Positions 1 through 5,478 of a stretch of 7,887 bases of DNA are shown in pieces. Numbering within the stretch: the stretch's first letter is position 1; each line of letters starts with the position of its first letter. The notes beneath the pieces were generated by a model. That model was not told where the DNA came from. It saw only the letters and a list, made by a program, of their open reading frames with translations, and did no database searches. Origin of the DNA: an uncultured Chloroflexota bacterium. GTDB taxonomy: Bacteria; Chloroflexota; Dehalococcoidia; CAUJGQ01. A program made the translations under genes and the position numbers. The stretch spans positions 1 through 7,887 of the forward strand of contig CALFMN010000123.1 of NCBI GenBank assembly GCA_937879875.1. Direction: 5' to 3'.

Positions 1-47
1 CTACACGCGTAAGATCGTCGGCAGCGTCAGATGTGTATAAGAGACAG
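1..47 (+). other. Nextera/Tn5 library adapter (synthetic)
   Basis: This is not genomic. Positions 1-6 match the end of the Illumina P5 oligo, 7-14 are an 8-base index (GCGTAAGA), 15-28 are the Nextera read-1 linker, and 29-47 are the 19-bp Tn5 mosaic end AGATGTGTATAAGAGACAG. Genomic sequence starts at 48. Any reading frame or repeat that uses these bases is an artefact. Confidence 0.98.
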
Positions 48-298
48 GGGAGCATGTTTGCGGTCGGGAGCGGGTTGGATGCCGGCAGCATCGGCGCAGG
101 GGCGGAGGGGCCGGCAGCCTGCGCCAGGCCGGGCGGTGTGGTCAGAGTAACCGGGCCGCCGCCGGGCATGGGCGCAGGAGCCGGGATCACCGGCGCACTC
201 GGCGCTGACCCGCCATCGGCGCTGACGGCCGGCACCACTGCCAGCCGCGCCGCCGTGCCGAGCATGAGCGCCGCCGCAACTGCTAGCCAGCGGTTCAC
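48..298 (-). CDS. Secreted Pro/Ala-rich protein, 5' part only
   Basis: Minus-strand gene starting at a GTG (298-296), open to the left edge, so the 3' end is missing; 83 complete codons are visible. A GGGGAG ribosome binding site lies about 7 nt upstream of the GTG. The protein begins MNRWLAVAAALMLGTAARLA, a classic export signal: an Arg near the N terminus, a hydrophobic core at about residues 4-25, and a likely signal peptidase I site after Val-Ser-Ala (25-27). The mature part that remains (28-83) is rich in Pro, Ala, Gly and Ser, with no recognisable domain, and looks like a flexible linker in front of a lost domain. Function is unknown. Because the start is GTG and the frame has no stop before the adapter, a scan for ATG-initiated closed frames misses it. 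It is transcribed divergently from the thioesterase gene. The signal peptide and ribosome binding site are seen; secretion is inferred. Confidence 0.7.
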
Positions 299-333
299 TC
301 GAACGCTCCCCGCGACCGTCTCTGTCTTTGCCT

Positions 334-386
334 AGAGTATCGGCACAGAGTCTGTCGGCGGTAAGGGGATAGTAACAGTTCAGTAA
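334..386 (-). promoter_or_regulatory. Candidate OmpR/PhoB-type box and promoter for the minus-strand gene
   Basis: On the minus strand three half-sites occur at exact 11-bp steps: TTACTG (386-381), TTACTA (375-370) and TTACCG (364-359). The 6+5 layout is that known for OmpR/PhoB-family response regulators, for example Bacillus PhoP. The last half-site is placed like a -35 element, 17 bp before GATACT (341-336), a 4/6 match to the -10 consensus. This would start transcription about 30 nt before the GTG at 298. The periodicity is seen; the regulator and its signal are inference. Confidence 0.35.
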
Positions 387-402
387 CGTCCGCCGCAATT
401 CC

Positions 403-413
403 GTAACGGTTAC
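403..413. promoter_or_regulatory. 11-bp palindrome, possible operator
   Basis: GTAACGGTTAC is a perfect palindrome around one central base. Its half GTAAC equals the repeated half-sites at 372 and 383, but it lies 20 bp, not 22, from the last of them, so it is out of their phase. It sits in the divergent gap between the secreted-protein gene and the thioesterase gene and could serve either. Function is not shown by the sequence. Confidence 0.25.
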
Positions 414-556
414 GATCTGGATGCAGTTTTCCTGCAAGGCTCGGTGCTTGTGGCACGATACGCCGCATGCTGGCTCCTCCCGATCCGGCCGCGCGGCTGC
501 CTGCCGTTATACTGGTACGGGCGGCGGCGCGAGCTGGCCGCCGGGCGGGAGGCAGC

Positions 557-967
557 ATGGCAGACGAATTGCGCCCCGGGCTGGTCGGCGAAGCAGAGCT
601 GGTCTGCGGTCCGGAGCACGCCGCGAGCCGCTTCGGCGCCGAGGGCATCGAGGTTCTGGCCACGCCGATCATGGTCGGCCTGATGGAGCACGCGGCGATC
701 ATGGCCGCCGACCATGCCCTGCCAGCGGGCTCGCAGACCGTCGGCACGAGCATGAACTTCAAGCACAGCGCGGCCACGCCGCTCGGCGTGCGCGTCCACG
801 CCCGCGCCGAACTGACGGAGGTGGAGGGACGGCGTCTCGTCTTCCGCATCGAGGCGTTCGATCCGTGGGAGCAGATCGGCTCAGCGGAGCACGAGCGCTT
901 CGTGATTCAGCGCGACCGCTTTCTTGGGCGCGTGGTCGAGAAGGCCAGCCGCCCGCCCGCCGGCTGA
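557..967 (+). CDS. FlK-like hotdog-fold thioesterase family protein
   Basis: 136-residue protein, close to the 139 residues of fluoroacetyl-CoA thioesterase FlK. The segment from about residue 32 (EVLATPIMVGLMEHAA) to NFKHSAATPLG is the hotdog core. The FlK catalytic set Thr42/Glu50/His76 has an exact counterpart: Thr of ATP, Glu eight residues on, His 34 residues on, plus a Gly at +27 matching FlK Gly69. The two FlK lid phenylalanines (33 and 36) are Gly here, so fluoroacetyl-CoA specificity is unlikely; hydrolysis of some acyl-CoA is the reasonable guess. The start at 557 is preferred because GGGAGG (547-552) precedes it and the protein then has family length. The in-frame ATG at 467 has no ribosome binding site and would add 30 Arg/Ala-rich residues. 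TATACT at 508-513 could be a -10 box, but no convincing -35 is visible. Cytoplasmic. No partner gene suggests the substrate. Confidence 0.8.
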   Translation: MADELRPGLVGEAELVCGPEHAASRFGAEGIEVLATPIMVGLMEHAAIMAADHALPAGSQTVGTSMNFKHSAATPLGVRVHARAELTEVEGRRLVFRIEAFDPWEQIGSAEHERFVIQRDRFLGRVVEKASRPPAG

Positions 968-1031
968 GCGGGGCGCCGCTCTGCCCGCCGCCTGGCTTTC
1001 GCCCCACGCCCGCGTCTGTTCACATGAATAC

Positions 1032-1595
1032 ATGAACGCATCCGATACTGAACGCCCGGCGCTGCCGCCCGGCGCACGGCCGCTGGCGCCGCCGGCCGAT
1101 CTGGTCGGCGCAATCGAGAGCCTGCTGTTCGTGGCCGAGGGGCCGGTTGAGCCGGCGGCGCTGGCCGCGGCGCTCAACCTGTCCACCGGGCAGGTCGAAG
1201 CGGCGCTGATCGAACTGTCGGACGGTTGCCGTGGCCGCGGCATTCGCCTGCAGCGCGGCGATGGCGTGGTGCAGCTCATCTCGGCGCCCGAGTTCGGCCC
1301 CTACGTCGAGCGATTTTTGGGCGCGGCCTCCGAGCAGCGGCTCTCCGGCGCGGCGCTGGAAACGCTGGCGATCATCGCCTACCAGCAGCCCGTCACGCGC
1401 ATGGCGATCGAAGCGATCCGCGGCGTGAGCTGCGAACGTGCGCTGGCGACGCTGCGCGCGCGCGATCTGGTGAGCGAAGTCGGCCGCGCCGAAACTGTGG
1501 GGCGTCCGCTGCTCTACGGCACCACGTTGCGCTTCCTCGAATACTTCGGCCTTGAGCAGACGGACGATCTGCCGCCGCTCACCGATGACGCCTGA
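1032..1595 (+). CDS. scpB: Segregation and condensation protein B (ScpB)
   Basis: 187-residue ScpB, the winged-helix dimer that binds ScpA and, with it, the SMC ATPase to form bacterial condensin for chromosome compaction and segregation. Family signatures are clear: IESLLFVAEGPV (28-39) opening the first winged helix, LSGAALETLAIIAYQQP (104-120) followed by an IRGV motif (129-132) in the second, and GRPLLYGTTLRFLEYFGL (157-174) near the end. Length is normal. The ATG at 1032 is chosen because it gives a short, plausible N-terminal lead-in; no Shine-Dalgarno sequence is visible. An ATG at 1024 opens a three-codon frame (Met-Asn-Thr) whose TGA overlaps this ATG. A 924 start is also open but overlaps the thioesterase gene and adds 36 unconserved residues. 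scpA, often the immediate upstream neighbour, is absent: the preceding gene is the thioesterase, 64 bp away. Confidence 0.93.
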   Translation: MNASDTERPALPPGARPLAPPADLVGAIESLLFVAEGPVEPAALAAALNLSTGQVEAALIELSDGCRGRGIRLQRGDGVVQLISAPEFGPYVERFLGAASEQRLSGAALETLAIIAYQQPVTRMAIEAIRGVSCERALATLRARDLVSEVGRAETVGRPLLYGTTLRFLEYFGLEQTDDLPPLTDDA

Positions 1596-1716
1596 CTGCG
1601 CCGCCCACGTCGCTTTCGCTCGAAACCGGACCCCAACCCGCCTGCTGTGGTAACGATATAGTGGGCATGCAGACGCCGCGGCAGCCGGCGGATGGGCAGC
1701 AGAAACGGAGGCCGGC

Positions 1717-2556
1717 ATGGCCGGGCAGCACGCAAACACGGACAGCGAGAGCGGCGGTCCGCCGCTGCGGGTGATCGTTTCCGGCACCGGCCGCATGGGC
1801 CGCGAGGTGATGGCCGGTGTCTCTCGCCAGGAGGACATGACCGTCGTCGGCGTGCTGGAAAAGTTCGCGGAGGGCGATCGCATCGCCCTGCCCGACGGCA
1901 GAGACGTACCCCTGAGCAGCGATGCCGAGCAGCTCTTCGGCAGCGTGCCCGCGGACGCGCTGGTAGACTTCACCTTCCATGAGTGGACGCAGCAGGTGGC
2001 GCCGCTGGCGGTGCGCGCGGGCGTGCGGCCGATCATCGGCACCACGGGCCTGCCCGATGCGTTTGTCGAGCGGCTGGCGCGCGAGTGCGCCGAGCGCAAA
2101 GTCGGCGGCATCGTCGCGGCGAACTTCGCCCTCGGCGCCGTGCTGCTGATGCACCTCTGCCGTGTGGTGGCGCCCTTCTTCGACTACGCCGAGGTGATCG
2201 AGTTGCACCACGAGGCGAAGGTCGATGCGCCCTCCGGCACCGCCTACGCGACCGTGCGCGAGATGCTGCGCGCCCGTGGCGATCGGCCATTTACTCTTCC
2301 CGAGACAACGAAAATCACCCTTCCGGGCACGCGCGGCGGCAGCGAGGGCGGCATTACCGTACACAGTGTGCGGTTGCAGGGGCTCGTGGCGCATCAGGAG
2401 GTGATCTTCGGCGCCCTCGGCCAGACGCTGACGCTGCGGCACGATACGACCAGCCGCGAGTCGTTCATTCCCGGCGTGCTGCTGGCGGTGCGGCATCTGA
2501 TGGCGCGGCAAGAGCTGGTGATCGGCCTCGATCGGCTGATGGGCTTGCAGCCGTGA
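1717..2556 (+). CDS. dapB: 4-hydroxy-tetrahydrodipicolinate reductase (DapB)
   Basis: 279-residue cytoplasmic enzyme reducing the DapA product to tetrahydrodipicolinate with NAD(P)H, on the route to diaminopimelate and lysine. Motifs in order: nucleotide-binding GTGRMG (23-28), DFTFHE (84-89), GTTGL (108-112), ANFALGAVLL (135-144), then the catalytic and substrate block ELHHEAKVDAPSGTA (162-176) with His164, His165 and Lys168, and near the C terminus HSVRLQGLVAHQEVIFG (216-232). The start at 1717 follows GGAGG (1707-1711) at a 5-nt spacing; it gives 17 polar residues before the Rossmann strand, a few more than usual. TATAGT at 1657-1662 could be a -10 element, but no good -35 is seen. The gap to scpB is 121 bp, so it may have its own promoter. 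It is separated from asd-dapA by cheR and the MetE-like gene. Confidence 0.95.
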   Translation: MAGQHANTDSESGGPPLRVIVSGTGRMGREVMAGVSRQEDMTVVGVLEKFAEGDRIALPDGRDVPLSSDAEQLFGSVPADALVDFTFHEWTQQVAPLAVRAGVRPIIGTTGLPDAFVERLARECAERKVGGIVAANFALGAVLLMHLCRVVAPFFDYAEVIELHHEAKVDAPSGTAYATVREMLRARGDRPFTLPETTKITLPGTRGGSEGGITVHSVRLQGLVAHQEVIFGALGQTLTLRHDTTSRESFIPGVLLAVRHLMARQELVIGLDRLMGLQP

Positions 2557-2575
2557 ATCGGTTACAATTTCGTAA

Positions 2576-2592
2576 ACACGCACGGCGCGTGT
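2576..2592 (+). other. Small hairpin after dapB
   Basis: ACACGC and GCGTGT form a 6-bp stem around a 5-base loop 19 nt after the dapB stop. No T-run follows, so it does not qualify as a standard intrinsic terminator. It could stabilise the dapB mRNA end or be chance in GC-rich DNA. Confidence 0.25.
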
Positions 2593-2682
2593 GATCTGTG
2601 CGGACTGCGGCTCCGTAATACGAAGCGGGGAGCGTCCGCCGTAGACGTGGCCGGTCATGCGGCCGGCAAGGGGAGCGCAACG

Positions 2683-3702
2683 ATGGCAGCGGAGCCGTAT
2701 CACGCATCGGTTGCCGAGCGCGGCTCGGAGCCATCGAGCCGCGGCGCTCGGCTGCGTCGCCGTGAGCGTGGTGAGGGTGGAACGAGCGATGCGGGCGTCA
2801 GGGGGATGATGAGCTCTACAGACGGCGAGGTGTTCGCCATGCAGGCAACTCCGCCGGAGCGCCGCGCCAGCACCGACGCGGAGCGTGAGGCGTTCGGCGC
2901 TATTCTCGGTCGCATCCTGCGCTCGGGCGGCTTCCGTTTCGACGACGACACCGTGTCTCGCCTGCGCAGCGTCGTGTGGGAGCGCGTGCGCGCCTCCGGC
3001 GCCGGCAACGCCCAGACGTATCTCACCCGGTTGACAGACCCGGCCGAGGTGCAGCAGATCCACGCGGCCATCGCCGTGCGCGAGACGCGCTTCTTCCGCA
3101 TGCCCACGCAGTTCGAGCTGCTGAGCGATGATGTCCTCCCCGCGCTGTGGTTTCGGCGTGGCAGCGACACGCGGTTGCTGCTCTGGAGCGCGGGCTGCGC
3201 CAGCGGCGAAGAGGCGTATTCACTCGGCATCGTGACGCTGGATGCGGCGATCCGCCGGGGCGTGCCGCTGACCGAGCCCGCGCGCGTGATCGGCTCCGAT
3301 ATCGACGGCTCCGCTCTGCGCATCGCGGAGAACGCCGTCTACAACGAGCGCGCCCTCGCCAATGTGGCGCCGGCGCTGCGCTCGCGCTACTTCGTCCGCG
3401 CCGGGCACGACTGGCGCGTGGCCGAGACGCCGCGCCGGCTGGTCCAGTTTCAGCGCTGGAGCCTGCTGGACGCGGTTTGGCCGCTGGCGCCGGACCGTGT
3501 TGACGTGCTTTTCTGCCACGATGTGCTGCCGTTTTTCTCAGCGGAGGAGCGGAGGCATGTGCTGGCGCGGTTCTGCCGGGTGCTCGCGCCGGGCGGCTAT
3601 CTCTTCCTCGGCCACGGCGAGACGCTTGCCCCCGTGCCCGACGTACTCGAAGAGGTGCATCTGCCCAGCGCCTCGTTTTACCAGAAGGTGAGTGGCGAGT
3701 AG
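2683..3702 (+). CDS. CheR-type SAM-dependent protein methyltransferase, orphan
   Basis: 339-residue protein. CheR enzymes methylate glutamates of chemoreceptors using S-adenosylmethionine. An N-terminal helical domain (about 65-130) leads to RETRFFR (133-139), whose Thr135 and Arg139 match the TxFFR residues of CheR. The SAM-binding domain follows: LWSAGCASGEEAYSLGI (167-183), the acidic GSDID (204-208), DVLFCHDVLPFF (274-285) and PGGYLFLGHGE (303-313). In most CheR proteins the 274-285 segment reads FCRNVLIYF; here Arg-Asn is His-Asp. The start at 2683 has a strong AAGGGGAG site 7 nt upstream; it gives about 55 residues of unconserved Arg/Glu/Gly/Ser-rich, probably disordered sequence. In-frame alternatives are GTG 2647 and ATG 2806, the latter giving 298 residues but with a G-run directly abutting. 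No receptor, cheA or cheB lies nearby, so the substrate is unknown. The stop codon lies inside a heptanucleotide repeat. Confidence 0.85.
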   Translation: MAAEPYHASVAERGSEPSSRGARLRRRERGEGGTSDAGVRGMMSSTDGEVFAMQATPPERRASTDAEREAFGAILGRILRSGGFRFDDDTVSRLRSVVWERVRASGAGNAQTYLTRLTDPAEVQQIHAAIAVRETRFFRMPTQFELLSDDVLPALWFRRGSDTRLLLWSAGCASGEEAYSLGIVTLDAAIRRGVPLTEPARVIGSDIDGSALRIAENAVYNERALANVAPALRSRYFVRAGHDWRVAETPRRLVQFQRWSLLDAVWPLAPDRVDVLFCHDVLPFFSAEERRHVLARFCRVLAPGGYLFLGHGETLAPVPDVLEEVHLPSASFYQKVSGE

Positions 3703-3722
3703 GGAGGAGAGAGTGGTGAGCG
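3688..3722 (+). repeat. Degenerate heptanucleotide tandem repeat across the cheR stop
   Basis: Five 7-bp units in a row: GTGAGTG, GCGAGTA, GGGAGGA, GAGAGTG, GTGAGCG. The first two encode the last residues of the CheR protein (Val-Ser-Gly-Glu) and most of its stop codon. The rest of the 225-bp gap to the MetE-like gene holds only weak GC-rich stem-loops (for example 3722-3742) and no convincing gene or promoter. Confidence 0.5.
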
Positions 3723-3927
3723 GCGCCGGGTCTGGCCCGCGCACCATTCACGCATCCTGATACGTGCCTCAGCGTCTCTGGCCCGTAGTTATGGCCACCG
3801 CGCTGCCCGGTCTTGCCTCCGTCACGCCGGCGCTTCACGATCCGTCCGGTGCGCGTGTTTCGCACGGTTCATGTCGATGAGGCGCGGCGCTCGGTCTGCG
3901 GGCGCTCCACGCCCGAAGGAGGCAACC

Positions 3928-5028
3928 ATGGTCGCCGAGTACCGCACCGATCAGGTCGGCAGCCTGCTGCGCCCGCCTGAACTGCTGCGGGCGCGGGCCG
4001 CGCACAAAGCCGGGCAGATCGACGCCGACGAGCTGCGCCGGCTGGAGGACGAGGCGATCCTTGCCGCCCTCCAGATGCAGCGCGAGGTGGGGATCGCGAT
4101 CTTCAGCGACGGTGAACTGCGCCGCGATGCCTGGATGACCGATCTGGCCGACGCCGTCGATGGCTTCGTCGAGCATCATCGCGTCATGCGCTGGCACCGG
4201 CCGGACGGCGGCATAGAAGAAGAGCCCAGCCGCGCAAAGGTCGCCGGCGGCAAGCTGCGCCAGCACCGCCGGCTGGCGGCACACGAGGCCGCATTCCTGA
4301 AGCAGCAGGCCCCCGGCCCGTTCAAGATCACCATGCCCAGCCCCGCCGCCTCGATGTTTGCCGCCTACGTGCCGGGCATCAGCGATGCGGCCTATCCAAC
4401 GCGCTTCGACTTTTTGACGGACCTGGTCGCGATCGTGCGCGGAGAGCTGCAGGCGCTGGTGAACGAGGGCGTGCCCTATATCCAACTGGACGAGGGCTTT
4501 ACGTCGTATCTGGGTGCAGACTGGCGCGAGCGCATGCAGCGCCTGGGCCACGACCCGGACCAGACGCTGGTGGCGGCGATCGCAGCCGAAAACGCCTGCT
4601 ACGACGCGGTGCCGCGTGAGCGCGTCACGCTGGGCATGCACATCTGCCGCGGCAATTCGAAGAGCCGCTGGGGCCAGTCCGGCGGCTACGACTGGCTGGC
4701 GGAGCAGGTCTTCGGCTCGCTGCACGTCGATCGCTTTCTGCTGGAGTACGACAGCGCGCGGGCGGGCAGCTTCGCGCCGCTGCGCTTCGTGCCGAAAGGC
4801 AAGACGATCGTGCTGGGGCTGATCAGCACCAAGACGGGAGAGCTGGAGTCGCAGGACGAACTGCTGCGCCGCATCGAGGCGGCGGCCCGCTATCTGCCGC
4901 TGGAGCAACTGGCGCTCAGCCCGCAGTGCGGCTTCGCCTCGGTGGACGAGGGCAACCTGCTGACGCCGGACGAGCAACGGCGCAAGCTGGAGCTGGTCGT
5001 GGACACGGCGCGCGAAGTCTGGGGCTGA
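3928..5028 (+). CDS. Cobalamin-independent methionine synthase-like protein (MetE C-terminal domain family)
   Basis: 366-residue single-domain (beta/alpha)8 protein of the UROD/MetE-like superfamily, resembling the Bacillus YxjG/YxjH group and about half the length of classical MetE. It lacks the MetE N-terminal half. Motifs: TDQVGSLLRPPELL (7-20), SDGELRRDAWM (60-70), IQLDEGF (185-191), MHICRGN (237-243), LLEYDS (271-276), LSPQCGFAS (330-338). His238, Cys240, Glu273 and Cys334 match the zinc ligands that activate the homocysteine thiol in MetE, so a thiol methyl or alkyl transfer is likely. The methyl donor is unsettled: methyl-folate, a methyl-corrinoid protein or another small molecule; alkyl-coenzyme M transferases also belong to this superfamily. 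The start at 3928 has GGAGG (3918-3922) 5 nt upstream; the in-frame ATG at 3871 has none. Soluble. Its place among asd, dapA and dapB fits aspartate-family metabolism. No SAM riboswitch is apparent upstream. Confidence 0.85.
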   Translation: MVAEYRTDQVGSLLRPPELLRARAAHKAGQIDADELRRLEDEAILAALQMQREVGIAIFSDGELRRDAWMTDLADAVDGFVEHHRVMRWHRPDGGIEEEPSRAKVAGGKLRQHRRLAAHEAAFLKQQAPGPFKITMPSPAASMFAAYVPGISDAAYPTRFDFLTDLVAIVRGELQALVNEGVPYIQLDEGFTSYLGADWRERMQRLGHDPDQTLVAAIAAENACYDAVPRERVTLGMHICRGNSKSRWGQSGGYDWLAEQVFGSLHVDRFLLEYDSARAGSFAPLRFVPKGKTIVLGLISTKTGELESQDELLRRIEAAARYLPLEQLALSPQCGFASVDEGNLLTPDEQRRKLELVVDTAREVWG

Positions 5029-5054
5029 ACGGCTGATCGCGCCCACGTCGGGCG

Positions 5055-5270
5055 CCTAACCCTGCTTTCGCTGAAGCGAAACCTGTCCCTTCCCGAAACG
5101 GGACGGGACTTCTGGAGCGCTCCCAGCAGCGCCAGACGGTGGCGGGGTCGCGGTGCCCTTGTGGGACCACCGGAAGGATGGTCTGCTTCCGTCCGGGCGG
5201 CCTCGAACCCAACCCAACCCTTCCCGCCTCGGGAAGGGACAGCTTTGCCGCAAGGCAAAGCAGGGTTAGG
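5055..5270. repeat. MITE-like palindromic element, family A (216 bp)
   Basis: Two inverted arms of about 54 bp (5055-5108 plus, 5218-5270 minus) share CCTAACCCTGCTTT at the outer edge and CTGTCCCTTCCCG further in. Each arm contains two hairpins. Arm 1: TTTCGC-TGAA-GCGAAA (5066-5081) and a 9-pair stem with one mismatch (5086-5108). Arm 2: a perfect 9-bp stem (5218-5238) and GCTTTGCC-GCAA-GGCAAAGC (5242-5261), a GNRA-loop hairpin. Stem bases differ between arms but stay paired. The 109-bp centre has smaller stems (5114-5123; GGAAG/CTTCC near 5172-5190) and no gene. No clear target-site duplication flanks it. It occupies most of the first half of the 450-bp gap between the MetE-like gene and asd. 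Confidence 0.65.
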
Positions 5271-5389
5271 TGCTCCGCCCGTCCCACAACTCATCAATTG
5301 CAACTACACGCACACGCATGATTCCATATGTATGGACAGCGGCAAAATCGTTCTCTGCTCACCGACCAGGAGCCGCCGTTCGTCTGCCG

Positions 5390-5419
5390 TTGAAGCCCCT
5401 GTGACGCCGCGCGTATCAT
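5390..5419 (+). promoter_or_regulatory. Probable sigma-70-type promoter for asd
   Basis: TTGAAG (5390-5395) and TATCAT (5414-5419) are separated by 18 bp: 4/6 and 5/6 matches to the housekeeping consensus. Transcription would start near 5426 and leave an untranslated leader of about 53 nt before the ATG at 5479. It lies downstream of the family A repeat, in otherwise featureless sequence (5271-5478). Predicted by eye only. Confidence 0.4.
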
Positions 5420-5478
5420 GAATGCGCGGCGCCGGTTTATGTTGGACGCCGCCTGCAAGCTTTAGTTTGGGGGAGGAC

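Noticed and set aside
33..335. 100-residue plus-strand frame opposite the secreted-protein gene
   Set aside because: Its start lies within the adapter, the product is low complexity, and the opposite strand has a signal peptide and ribosome binding site.
2545..2568. Promoter TTGCAG ... TACAAT ahead of cheR
   Set aside because: The spacer is only 12 bp, too short for a sigma-70 promoter; TACAAT alone is weak evidence.
3713..3760. 15-codon GTG-start frame after cheR with a strong GGGAGGAG upstream
   Set aside because: The purine-rich Shine-Dalgarno lookalike is part of the heptanucleotide repeat, and the peptide is short and featureless.
3703..3927. SAM (S-box) or cobalamin riboswitch ahead of the MetE-like gene
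   Set aside because: No conserved riboswitch core sequence or anti-terminator/terminator pair could be recognised in the 225-bp leader.
3835..5046. 403-residue minus-strand open frame opposite the MetE-like gene
   Set aside because: High-GC codon usage creates long antisense frames. This one has no motif or start signal and fully overlaps a well-supported gene. The same applies to the long minus-strand frames over scpB/dapB, cheR, asd and dapA.
5114..5123. GGAGCGCTCC palindrome as an independent operator
   Set aside because: It lies within the centre of the family A element and is not near a start codon or promoter.
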